Shown: positions 26,175-35,500 of the stretch, one piece after another
How positions within the stretch are numbered: the first letter of the stretch is position 1
How the letters are laid out: every line of letters starts with the position of its first letter
Source: Flavobacterium psychraerolatum
Lineage (GTDB): Bacteria > Bacteroidota > Bacteroidia > Flavobacteriales > Flavobacteriaceae
Assembly (NCBI RefSeq): GCF_025960985.1
Contig: NZ_JAOQMX010000004.1
Span: forward strand, 87,881 to 151,880
Reading direction: 5' to 3'
Length of the DNA stretch: 64,000 nucleotides
Notes under the pieces: generated by a model
Databases searched by the model: none
Told to the model about the DNA's origin: nothing
The model's input: only the letters and a program-made list of their open reading frames with translations
Position numbers and translations under genes: made by a program

Positions 26175-26993
26175 ATGAATCTTACGTACATTATTATTGA
26201 TGACAATATAAAAAGTGCTGAAATAACGAAAACTATCACAGATAGTTTTTCGGAACTTTCCTATTTGGGTTCAGCACATGATCATGAAAGTGGTCTTGAT
26301 TTGATACTTGAGTCTCGTCCCAAAATTGTTTTTCTAGAGATAGACCCTAAAAATAAAAATAGTAATTTGTCTTTACAACTGATTAATGACATCTCTAGTT
26401 TCCTTAAAGTTGTTCCGAAAATCATTATTACTACTTCAAAAAAAGACTTGGCTTTTGACGCTATTCAATATGGTGTAACAGATTATATTTTAAAGCCGGT
26501 TACTAAAATCCATTTAACGAAGTTGCTACTAAAAATTGAAAAGGTAGCTTTAGTTCAAGATACTGTTGAATCAATAGACCATGTTGAAGACGCAACATCC
26601 TGCAAACCGGTACTTAATTTATCCAAAGTAACTGGGATTAAGACTCCATTTATACTTTGTATTAAATCATATGGTGACTACAGGTACATTGACTCAAGGG
26701 ATATTACTTATTTTCAGGCAGACAATAACTCTACCGATATTCACTTGAATAACGGAGAAATGATTACTGCTTTTAAAACTTTAAAACATTTTGAAGGGTT
26801 AATGTCTTATCCTTTTGTGCGCATTCACAATAGTTATATCGTAAATAGTAATTATATTTCTAGAATACATACAGGTAATGCTATTTGTTTTATCAAGAAT
26901 TCGGTAATAAAATTGCCATTCTCCAGATCTTATAAAATAAATATAGACTTAATTATTGGTAAGATTTCAAATGGTAATTACCTCGAAATCTAA
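26175..26993 (+). CDS. LytTR-family response regulator with altered receiver
   Basis: 272 residues from the ATG at 26175 (MNLTYIIIDDN); a start at 26127 adds 16 residues of non-family sequence. Receiver domain about 1-120: acidic pair D9/D10, Thr of IIITTSKK and Lys of DYILKPV are kept, but the phosphorylated Asp of FLDI is Glu55 in VFLEID. Glu at this site can mimic the phosphorylated state. The C-terminal LytTR DNA-binding domain (about 160-265) has YIDSRDITYFQADNNSTDIH, FVRIHNSYIVN and LPFSRSY. It precedes a repeat-protein gene by 178 bp. No histidine kinase of the LytS type is adjacent. Confidence 0.9.
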   Translation: MNLTYIIIDDNIKSAEITKTITDSFSELSYLGSAHDHESGLDLILESRPKIVFLEIDPKNKNSNLSLQLINDISSFLKVVPKIIITTSKKDLAFDAIQYGVTDYILKPVTKIHLTKLLLKIEKVALVQDTVESIDHVEDATSCKPVLNLSKVTGIKTPFILCIKSYGDYRYIDSRDITYFQADNNSTDIHLNNGEMITAFKTLKHFEGLMSYPFVRIHNSYIVNSNYISRIHTGNAICFIKNSVIKLPFSRSYKINIDLIIGKISNGNYLEI

Positions 26994-27171
26994 ATAACAT
27001 TCATTTACCAAGATTTCATATCCATTCACTATCAAACAAGTGTATTCTACCATTGAGTTCTTTAAATTGCTGATTTATAATGTATTCCTGTGTAGTTTTA
27101 CATCAAGATAAAGCGATAAACGCCCAACTCTTATAACATGTAAAACAATATAAACATATAAAACTCAAATT

Positions 27172-27483
27172 ATGAAAAAGTCAATTTTAGTATCAGGATT
27201 ATTCTCGTTAGTAATGGTTTTAACTTCATTCACAACTGTTGAGACGGTAAGTAGTTCAGGTAACGTTGGTGGAAATAGTGTAGAGGTTTCAGGTTCTGGA
27301 GCAGCAAGAAGCACAAAATTAGATGTGTCAGGTTCTGGAGCAGCAAGAAGTACAAAATTAGATGTGTCAGGATCAGGAGCAGCAAGAAGTACAAAGTTAG
27401 ATGTATCAGGATCAGGTGCAGCAAGAAGTACAAAGTTAGATGTATCAGGATCAGGTGCAGCAAGAAGTACAAAACTAGATTAA
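27172..27483 (+). CDS. Secreted protein of five 13-residue repeats
   Basis: 103 residues. Residues 1 to about 22 (MKKSILVSGLFSLVMVLTSF) are a signal peptide. After a short Ser/Gly spacer come five tandem units of (E/D)VSGSGAARSTKL, ending in D. All codon differences between units after the first residue are synonymous, so the peptide sequence is under selection. The LDVSGSG core resembles turns of bacterial beta-solenoid adhesin heads (DUF2807/GIN-type), one reading; another is a precursor processed into repeated 13-mers. It lies between a LytTR regulator and a histidine kinase/response regulator pair and has its own terminator. I do not recognise a named family. Confidence 0.8.
   Translation: MKKSILVSGLFSLVMVLTSFTTVETVSSSGNVGGNSVEVSGSGAARSTKLDVSGSGAARSTKLDVSGSGAARSTKLDVSGSGAARSTKLDVSGSGAARSTKLD
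27283..27477 (+). repeat. Five tandem 39-bp repeats (coding)
   Basis: Units start at 27283, 27322, 27361, 27400 and 27439. Units 4 and 5 differ at 2 of 39 positions. Differences sit at third codon positions or in synonymous serine/leucine codons, except the first codon of unit 1 (GAG for GAT). Confidence 0.97.
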
Positions 27484-27505
27484 CCAACTCTGTTTAATAT
27501 ACATT

Positions 27506-27533
27506 AAAGGCTATCAAATTGATAGCTTTTTTT
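27506..27533 (+). terminator. Terminator of the repeat-protein gene
   Basis: AAAGGCTATCA pairs with TGATAGCTTTTTTT (G-U allowed) around 3 nt, followed by Ts. Confidence 0.75.
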
Positions 27534-27554
27534 ATGCGTATTGATTTTATTTAG

Positions 27555-27562
27555 TATTTTTG
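27555..27562 (+). promoter_or_regulatory. Predicted -7 box of the histidine kinase gene
   Basis: TATTTTTG, 16 bp before the TTG start at 27579; the kinase-regulator pair therefore seems to be transcribed apart from the repeat-protein gene. Confidence 0.45.
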
Positions 27563-27578
27563 ATTCAAAACTTAATCA

Positions 27579-29618
27579 TTGTTGAAAAAAACATACATAC
27601 TTCTATTTCTATTAATTCTTGCAGGTTGCTCAAAAAAGAAATCTACCTACAAGGTAGAAGATTCTTTAAAAGATAGTCTAATAAATTATTTTGATCTAGC
27701 TAATGATCAAACGGTTTCAACATCTCGAAGATTTCAAATCACACAAAGAGCTTATAATATAGTGATGAATCAAGAAAATGATTCTATACATCGGGTTAAC
27801 TTAATTAGAATTGCTAACCGCTTTTATAATCTGAATAAATTGTTAGATTATGAAAAGACTGTACGTACATTAATTAATAATTCTAAGCAAGCTGATGATA
27901 CTTTATGTTTAGCTAAAGCTTATTCTTACCTGGGGGATTATTATGGAGAAATTATAAAACCAGATAGTGCTTATACTTTCTATTTTAAGGCCGAAAAACT
28001 ATTTTTGACTAGTAATGATTTTTATAACTTAGGACGTACCAGGTATAATAAAGCTTTTTTACAATATAATTTAAGTGATTATTTGGGGAGTGAAATAGCA
28101 GTTTTTAATGCATTAAGAGCGGTGAAAGGTAAGGATGGTAAAGATTTAATTTTTGATTGTTACAACTTATTAGGAATTCTTTATAATGATTTAGGGGAAT
28201 TTGCTAAAGCGATAGAATACAATGCAAAAGCATATGCTATTATTGATGACGATATAAATTCCTCTATATTGCAGCCTAGAGCTATGTCTTTAAATAATAT
28301 GGGATTGGTCTATCAAACAATGAAGAATAATGAAAAAGCAATCGTGTATTTTGAAAAGGGATTGAGTCAAGAAAATTTATTAATTAACCAACCGTCAGTA
28401 TATGCAATGCTTTTAGATAATTTGGCTTATTCCAAATTTAAAATCGGACAAACAAAAGGAGTAATGAGATTGTTCGAAGAAGCTTTGAAAATTAGAAATA
28501 AATTAAATGTAAAAACGGGTATTATAATTAACAAGGTTCATTTATCCGAATTTTATGCTTTTGAAAAAGACACAGTTACTGCAATATCCTTAGGTCTTGA
28601 TGCTTTAGAAACTGCCAAAAAATCAAACAATAACCGTTACGAATTAGTCCCATTAAAACAATTAGCTTTATTGCAACCCAAAAAAGCAGGTGCTTATACC
28701 TCAGAATACCTACGCATAAACGACAGTCTCCAAAAAGCAGAGCGTTCCATGGGAAATAAATTCACTCGAATTGAGTATGAGACAGATAAAATTAAAGGAG
28801 AATATTCAACCCTTGAACTCAAGAATCGTAATTTAATTTACCTCTTCGGCTTCTTTATAATCATTGCTTTGTTTTTGTATATTGTAAAATCGCAAGGAAC
28901 AAAGCATAAAGTGCTTTTATACAAGCAACAACAACAGCAAGCAAATGAATATATCTATAACTTGATTATCAATCAACAAAATATGATTGATACCAGTCGA
29001 GTTATGGAAAAAAAACGAGTTGCTCAAGAATTACACGATGGTGTTTTGGGAAGAATGTTTGGGGTAAGAATGAATCTTGAAGGGTTAAATAGTTTTAATG
29101 ATGATCTTGCAATTTCGCAAAGAAAAGAGTATATTATTGAATTAAAAAAAGTAGAACAGGATATTCGTGAAATTTCTCATGAGATGAATAGGGAAAAATC
29201 GGAATTAATTAATAACTTCGTAGCGATAGTTGATAATTTATTTGAAGAACAGCGAAAAACTTTTCCAACAAAACTAATTACAAAAATCGATCGTACAATT
29301 CATTGGGATGATTTGACCAACTTAATCAAAGTAAATTTGTTTCGAATTATTCAAGAATCGCTTCAAAATTGTAATAAATATGCTAATGCAAAAACTATTA
29401 AAATTGAATTATTAAAAATCAATGGTAATATAAGTTTGGAAATTGCAGATGATGGAGCAGGTTTTAATACAAAAATGAAGAAAAAAGGAATCGGATTACA
29501 GAATATGATTTCAAGAGCTAAAGAGTGTCAAGGCGAATTATATGTTATGTCGAATAAAAATATAGGTACAAAAATTACGGTTATAATACCATTAGAGCAA
29601 AAACAAATACCACATTAA
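27579..29618 (+). CDS. TPR sensor histidine kinase (HisKA_3 type)
   Basis: 679 residues from a TTG start (a second TTG follows directly). The N-terminus is a lipoprotein-type signal, LLFLLILAGC (Cys17). Residues about 85-400 are tetratricopeptide repeats, expected in the periplasm (LLGILYNDLGEFAKAIEYNA, SLNNMGLVYQTMKNNEKAI). A membrane helix at about 418-437 (LIYLFGFFIIIALFLYIV) leads to the kinase: His486 in RVAQELHDGVLGRMFG, then ATP-binding RIIQESLQNCNKYA, ADDGAGF and GIGLQNM. It should phosphorylate the response regulator 4 bp downstream. Signal unknown. Confidence 0.92.
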   Translation: MLKKTYILLFLLILAGCSKKKSTYKVEDSLKDSLINYFDLANDQTVSTSRRFQITQRAYNIVMNQENDSIHRVNLIRIANRFYNLNKLLDYEKTVRTLINNSKQADDTLCLAKAYSYLGDYYGEIIKPDSAYTFYFKAEKLFLTSNDFYNLGRTRYNKAFLQYNLSDYLGSEIAVFNALRAVKGKDGKDLIFDCYNLLGILYNDLGEFAKAIEYNAKAYAIIDDDINSSILQPRAMSLNNMGLVYQTMKNNEKAIVYFEKGLSQENLLINQPSVYAMLLDNLAYSKFKIGQTKGVMRLFEEALKIRNKLNVKTGIIINKVHLSEFYAFEKDTVTAISLGLDALETAKKSNNNRYELVPLKQLALLQPKKAGAYTSEYLRINDSLQKAERSMGNKFTRIEYETDKIKGEYSTLELKNRNLIYLFGFFIIIALFLYIVKSQGTKHKVLLYKQQQQQANEYIYNLIINQQNMIDTSRVMEKKRVAQELHDGVLGRMFGVRMNLEGLNSFNDDLAISQRKEYIIELKKVEQDIREISHEMNREKSELINNFVAIVDNLFEEQRKTFPTKLITKIDRTIHWDDLTNLIKVNLFRIIQESLQNCNKYANAKTIKIELLKINGNISLEIADDGAGFNTKMKKKGIGLQNMISRAKECQGELYVMSNKNIGTKITVIIPLEQKQIPH

Positions 29619-29622
29619 AAAG

Positions 29623-30309
29623 ATGACTATTGAACCAGTTTCTAACAAAATACATAAAAATATATTAATCGTTGATGATCATCCGTTCATTATTCAGGGA
29701 TATAAAAATGCAATAACGCGGTATCAACCTGATGATTACGATTTTTTTATCTCTGAAGCTAAGGATTGCGAGTCTGGCTACAATGCTATTGTAGATCCAC
29801 ATGCTGACTTTGATATTGCTTTTCTAGACATAAGTATGCCATCATATGAATCTATGAATTTGTATTCAGGTGAAGATTTGGCGAAATTAATTTTGAAACA
29901 CTCTCCTGATTGTAAAATTATAATGTTAACCATGTTTACTGAGTTTTTAAAATTAAAAACAATGATAAATGGGGTTAATCCAATGGGGTTAATCATCAAA
30001 AATGACTTAACATTTGATGAATTATTACATGCTTTTGATAAAGTAATAAAAGGTAAAATGTATTATAGTAAGTCTATTTTGGAGATGTTGGAGTCGCATG
30101 ATAACGCTATTGAAATTGACTTATTCGATAAGCAAATTTTATTTCATTTATCCAAAGGAACAAAATTGAAGAATATCCCACAATTTATTCCGATATCTTT
30201 GAATGCTATAGAATCTCGCATCATAAATTTAAAAAAAATATTAAATGTAGTTGATAAAAAAGATAATGAATTAGTTAAGGAAGCAAAAAGTAAGGGGTTG
30301 ATTTTTTAA
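29623..30309 (+). CDS. Response regulator, NarL/LuxR-like
   Basis: 228 residues. Receiver about 10-140 with VDDHPF, Asp69 in AFLDISMP, Thr in IIMLTMFT and Lys in LIIKND. The C-terminal part (about 165-215: FDKQILFHLSKGTKLKNIP, then SLNAIESRIINLKKIL) is a divergent LuxR-type helix-turn-helix. Four bases after the kinase stop, so translationally coupled to it. A 48-bp perfect palindrome follows. Confidence 0.9.
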   Translation: MTIEPVSNKIHKNILIVDDHPFIIQGYKNAITRYQPDDYDFFISEAKDCESGYNAIVDPHADFDIAFLDISMPSYESMNLYSGEDLAKLILKHSPDCKIIMLTMFTEFLKLKTMINGVNPMGLIIKNDLTFDELLHAFDKVIKGKMYYSKSILEMLESHDNAIEIDLFDKQILFHLSKGTKLKNIPQFIPISLNAIESRIINLKKILNVVDKKDNELVKEAKSKGLIF

Positions 30310-30326
30310 TTGCCTATAAAAATAGA

Positions 30327-30374
30327 AAAAGCCGCAAATTCAAAAAAGATATCTTTTTTGAATTTGCGGCTTTT
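30327..30374. terminator. Bidirectional terminator, 48-bp perfect palindrome
   Basis: Arms 30327-30350 and 30351-30374 (AAAAGCCGCAAATTCAAAAA ... ) are exact reverse complements with no loop. It separates the converging response regulator and thiL genes. Confidence 0.85.
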
Positions 30375-30394
30375 GTGTAGATGGAATAATCGTG

Positions 30395-31441
30395 TTATTC
30401 ACTCAAAGCATTCCAACCTCTTGCTTTTAAGGCTATTTTGGTGTTTGCTCGAGTCACCAAATGGATCCCTTCACTTTCTTGAACCATATGTCCAATGATT
30501 GAAAAGTTTGGATTTGCTTTTATCTTTTCAAAATCCTCCATGGCTATTGTAAAAAGTAATTCATAATCTTCTCCACCGTTTATAGCAACAGTTGTACTAT
30601 CAATATCAAACTCCTCACATACACTAATTAATTGCGGGTCAAGTGGTAATTTGTCTTCATATAGATTACAACCTACTTTAGATTGTTTGCAGAGGTGCAT
30701 GATCTCAGACGATAAACCATCTGAAATGTCAATCATTGAAGTGGGTTTAATTTCTAATGCATGCAATAATGTACGCACATCTTTGCGAGCTTCTGGTTTT
30801 AATTGACGTTCAATTAAATAAGTATAAGCGTCCAAATCAGGTTGTGCATTTGGATTTACTTGAAAAACTTGTTTTTCTCTTTCCAAAACTTGTAACCCCA
30901 TATAAGCTGCGCCTATATCACCAGTTACAATCAATAAGTCAGAAGATTTGGCACCATTTCGATAAACAATTTCTTCAGCATCTGCTTCTCCCAAAACAGT
31001 GATACTAATAATTAGTCCTTTTTGAGAGGAAGTGGTATCACCTCCGATTACATCTACCTTGTATTCATTAGCGGCAAGCGTAATTCCCGCAAATAATTCT
31101 TCTAATGCTTCCAATGGGAAACGGTTAGAAACTGCAATAGAAACTGTAATTTGGGTTGCTTTGGCATTCATAGCACAAATGTCAGAAACATTTGAGACGA
31201 CAGCTTTGTATCCCAAATGCTTCAGAGGCATGTATGCTAAGTCAAAATGAACACCCTCGATCATAAGGTCTGTAGAAACGACTACCTTTTTGTCTTTAAA
31301 ATCTAAAACAGCTGCGTCATCTCCAATTGCTTTCAGGGTTGAAGGTTGATTTACTTCAAAGTTTTTTGTCAAATGTTCAATTAATCCAAATTCGCCTAAC
31401 TGAGCTATACTAGTACGTTGCGGGTTTTTATCTTCTATCAT
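30395..31441 (-). CDS. thiL: Thiamine-monophosphate kinase
   Basis: 348 residues. Makes thiamine pyrophosphate from thiamine monophosphate. AIR-synthase-like fold: GDDAAVLDF and STDLMIEGVHFDLAYMP bind Mg-ATP, then VIGGDTTSS, MIDISDGLSSE and INGGEDYELLF. N-terminal GEFGLIEHL is typical. Has a TATATTTG box 64 bp upstream. Secure. Confidence 0.96.
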   Translation of the reverse strand: MIEDKNPQRTSIAQLGEFGLIEHLTKNFEVNQPSTLKAIGDDAAVLDFKDKKVVVSTDLMIEGVHFDLAYMPLKHLGYKAVVSNVSDICAMNAKATQITVSIAVSNRFPLEALEELFAGITLAANEYKVDVIGGDTTSSQKGLIISITVLGEADAEEIVYRNGAKSSDLLIVTGDIGAAYMGLQVLEREKQVFQVNPNAQPDLDAYTYLIERQLKPEARKDVRTLLHALEIKPTSMIDISDGLSSEIMHLCKQSKVGCNLYEDKLPLDPQLISVCEEFDIDSTTVAINGGEDYELLFTIAMEDFEKIKANPNFSIIGHMVQESEGIHLVTRANTKIALKARGWNALSE

Positions 31442-31505
31442 TGTTTCTGTATGGAGTGAGTTTTAGTTTTAGTAACTAAAATAATTTTATATAAAATTAA
31501 GACTG

Positions 31506-31513
31506 CAAATATA
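31506..31513 (-). promoter_or_regulatory. Predicted -7 box of thiL
   Basis: TATATTTG on the minus strand, 64 bp before the ATG; no clear -33 element. Confidence 0.4.
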
Positions 31514-31589
31514 CAAAGAAATAGTTGCTTTAAAATTTATGGTTATTGGGTATTTTTTTGCACCTTTAAGTTATAAAATTATAAAACAA

Positions 31590-32519
31590 ATGAACGCAAT
31601 AGATATAGTTACTCTTACCGTAAATCCAGCATTAGATAAAAGTACTCATTTTAAAGGATTAATTTCCGAACAAAAGATTCGATGTGACGAACCCAGATTT
31701 GATGCTGGTGGGGGCGGAATTAATGTTTCAAAAGCTATTTCTCGCTTAGGAGGTACATCATTAGCAGTCTATACTTCGGGGGGAGCAACGGGTAAAATTT
31801 TGGAAGACCTAGTGGTTAAAGAAAATATTTTTTCTAAAGCAATTCCAGTGCAAACATGGACAAGAGAAAGTTTTGTTGCAGTGGACGATCATACCAATTT
31901 ACAATATCGTTTTGGCTTTTCGGGTGGTAGAATCGAAGCTTCTGAAGTGGAAGCAATTTTGAAAACAATAGAAAATCAAAAAGCAAAATATCTGGTTGCT
32001 AGTGGAAGTTTGAATGAAGGTTTGTCATCAGATTTTTATCAAAAAGTAGCACAAATTGCTAAGAAAAACAATTCAAAACTTATCGTAGATACATCGGGAG
32101 AGGCATTGTCCAAAATTATAGAAATAGGGGCATATTTGATAAAACCTAATGTTGGAGAATTAGCCAAACTTGTTGGAGTTGATAATCTAGAAATGGATGA
32201 AGTTAATCATGCAGCAAAGCAAATTATAGCAACTGGTGGTGCTGAAATTATTGTTGTTTCTCTTGGTCCGCAAGGCGCAGTTCTTGTTACTAAAGATTTG
32301 TATCAATATGTGCCTGCTCCCAATGTTGCCAAAAAAAGTACCGTAGGCGCAGGAGATAGTATGGTGGGTGGTATCACTTGGGCATTGTCAGAAAATAAAA
32401 GTCTAGAGGATGTCATTCGTTGGGGTGTTGCTTGTGGCTCTGCTGCAACAATGAATGAAGGTACGCAGTTGTTCAAACGTGAGGACGCTCAACGCCTTTT
32501 TGAGTGGGTTTCAAAATAA
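31590..32519 (+). CDS. 1-phosphofructokinase-like hexose kinase
   Basis: 309 residues from the ATG at 31590 (MNAIDIVTLTVNPALDKS); a start at 31539 would add non-family residues. PfkB fold of the 1-phosphofructokinase/tagatose-6-phosphate kinase branch: FDAGGGGINVSKAISRLGG, YLVASGSLNEG, LIKPNVGELA and STVGAGDSMVGGITWAL with the catalytic Asp. Without a PTS neighbour the substrate may be fructose-6-phosphate (as PfkB) or another sugar phosphate. Confidence 0.9.
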   Translation: MNAIDIVTLTVNPALDKSTHFKGLISEQKIRCDEPRFDAGGGGINVSKAISRLGGTSLAVYTSGGATGKILEDLVVKENIFSKAIPVQTWTRESFVAVDDHTNLQYRFGFSGGRIEASEVEAILKTIENQKAKYLVASGSLNEGLSSDFYQKVAQIAKKNNSKLIVDTSGEALSKIIEIGAYLIKPNVGELAKLVGVDNLEMDEVNHAAKQIIATGGAEIIVVSLGPQGAVLVTKDLYQYVPAPNVAKKSTVGAGDSMVGGITWALSENKSLEDVIRWGVACGSAATMNEGTQLFKREDAQRLFEWVSK

Positions 32520-32565
32520 TATTAATTAAATTATAGTAGGGTTATGTTAATTTTTAATAGTTTTT

Positions 32566-35500
32566 TTATCTCTTTAGACTAAAATGAGATTTATATATTT
32601 TGCTTGTTTTTTCAAAATTATAATTAACAACAAACCAATAATCGTCGGAAGGTAATTCAGTATTGTGGTATCTTCCATCCCATCCGTTGGAGGAGGGGTT
32701 AAGTTGAGTGATTAGTTTTCCATATCGGTCAAAAATAGAGATTACGGCATTGGGCTGTGATGCTAATTCCGGAATATTCCAAAAGTCATTGTAGCCATCA
32801 TTATTTGGTGTGAAAAATTTTGGATGATTCAAGACTATTGCAGTGATAATAGTTGGATTGCAATTCCCTTTTTTGTCAATTATTGAAATAGAATGTTCTC
32901 CAGAATTTATGTTTTTGAAAATGGGACTTTCTTGGTAAGATCCATCATCCAACTTGAATTCATAGCTTCCGTATCCTAGAATTGCAATTGCTGTAACATC
33001 AATTTTATCCGTAAATGAATCTGAAACATTAATATTAGCAATTGCAGGACTAGATTTTATTATATTAAAGCTAGTTGGATTATACCCACAATCATTACCT
33101 ATATCTGGTACGTTTTTGGTGATATCCACATCATAAGTTCCCTCTTGAGTTGCTATAAAATCAGACCCTGTACCTACCAATTCTCCATTTAAGAGCCAGT
33201 CAACGGTATATTTTATAGGGTCCAACCCTGAGTCTATGTATGCAGGATTAAGTAATTCTCCTGTTTTGTAATCAACACATATTACGCCATTTTTTAACTC
33301 TAAATTATTTAAAGGGTAAATAGTGATATTAAATTTCTTTTCGTCAAAACAGTTTATGTTATCTGTTGCTGTTGCATAGACATATAAAGTTTGGTCTTTT
33401 TTTATCTCATCTCCTGCAAAATATTTTGTTCCGCTTCCATTTGATTTTTCATAATAATTCCCTTCCGTAAGTTCAGGAAGTGTGTAGGAATTACAAATGG
33501 CTATATCAGAGGGTTGGAGCAAATTGGGAGTTTTAGAAATGGTTATGATAAATTCATTTTCATCTTCACAAATAAATCGTGTGCCATTTTTACCATAGAT
33601 ATAAAGTTTTTGGGTGCTAGGAATAATGCTTCCAGCATTTAGGAGTGTTCCTTTTCCTCCAGGTTGAGTATAATAATTTCCGCTAGTTAAAGCAGGTAAT
33701 GTGTAGCTGTTACATGTTTTTACGTTTACAGGGTTATCAACCTTAATACCAATAATGTTAATGTTGATAGCATTCTCATTATCACAAGAACTTAAGTCAG
33801 GCCATTTATTATATAAATAAATTACTTGTGTTTGAGTAATGATGGTGCCGGGGGCTATTAATTTTCCTTTACCTTTCGATTCACTGTAGAACAAACCATC
33901 CGAAACAGTAGGGATTTTGTACGATTTACAAGTCGTAACATCAGTAATGATTGTTAGTTTTGGAAGCTCTCTTATTTCGACCTTAAAACTAGATTCATTC
34001 GTACATCCATCTACTATGTTGTTTATATATATGGTTTTTGAATTAGTGATTTGATCTCCTTCTTTGAGGTGTATACCGGTTCTATTTGGGCCCGTAAAAT
34101 AATCGCCATGAATCAGTGTGCTCAAAACATAAGGATCTTCTTTACAACGCAGAACATTCTTTATTTGATCTACTATTGGAATAGGCTTGATGTTAACTTT
34201 AAAAAACATATTGTTTGTACAATTTGGGATAATCGTAGTGTTTGCATAAATATATATTGTAGTTGACTCTGTAATGGTCGTGCCAAAAGGGATCGATGAT
34301 CCTGCACCTTCAGGCTCTGTGTAATATTTACCAGTAGGTAAATCGGGAAGTTTATAACTTCCGCAGGAGGGTTGGTCAATTACACTAGGGATGATTGTTA
34401 CATTAAATATATTTTGATTAGCACAGTTTGCCTGTTTAGAATAAACATATATAGATTGAGATTTTGTTATAACTGTTCCAGCAGAAAGTTTTTCACCTAA
34501 TCCATCGCTAGCTGTGTAGTATTCGCCATGAGATAATATGGGTAATTTATAGCTGTTACAAGTTACAACATTGGGTGTAGGGTCTAAAATAGGTAATGGA
34601 AGTATGTTGATGGCATAACTATCATCTGTGCAGATACTTCCGTTTACAACAGCATAATAATATACCGTTTGGTTGGTAGTAATTTTAGTTCCTGTTGGAA
34701 GTAGTGTTCCAGTTCCATCAGGCCCCCCACTATTGGTATAGAAGTTTCCTATTGATGGATCTGGTACGATGAAAACACCGCAATAGTCCAATGGAATGGA
34801 GTATTCATTGCTTATTATGACATTAAAAGTAGATTGGTTAGTGCAAGCACTATCACCTGAAATACTATAAATATAAAAGGTACCACTAGTTTCTATAAGA
34901 TCACCAGCATGTAGCATGGTTCCCTTACCATCACTTTCCGTATAGTAGTTACCATTAGTTAGCGGGGGAAGTGTGTAACTGACGCATTCTATCACTTTTT
35001 CAAGTCTATCTACTAATGGTTTTGGGTTTACAATGATATCAAACGAAGTAATGTTGAAACAATTTTTGCTTAATATATTGGTCATCCTTACCCAAACTGT
35101 ATTGACCTTAGGAAATGAAGTTACGGTGTAATTTGAAGGTAGGGCATTGCTATCGGTAGCCGCATCTTCTGGGCTACTGTGGTAACTTATGGTATATGTA
35201 TCTGGATCTTGACCATTAAGGATAATACTATTGTTTATTAGTAAATTAATTTTGTTCCCTGTAGTGTTATCGCATATTTCGATATTGTTCGGCTTTTTGG
35301 GTAAAGCAGGCGTATCAAGTAATAATTGAAATGACTGAATCCAATTACAGAAGGTATTTGTCGTTTTGTTTTTTATTTTGATATAAATTGTTTGTTCTCC
35401 AATGTTTTCATAGGTTTGAGGGTTTTCGATAGCTTTAGTATTTGTTTGTGCATTTGCAGAGGTTTCGTAGTAGAATAATTCATATTTGGTTTCGTCTATT

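Noticed and set aside
27283..27477. Direct repeats as a CRISPR array
   Set aside because: Units abut without spacers and are in-frame coding sequence; no cas genes in the window.
27230..27487. Open frame on the minus strand over the 39-bp repeats
   Set aside because: Its Leu/His-rich repetitive product is the mirror of the coding repeats; the plus strand has a signal peptide and synonymous-only variation.
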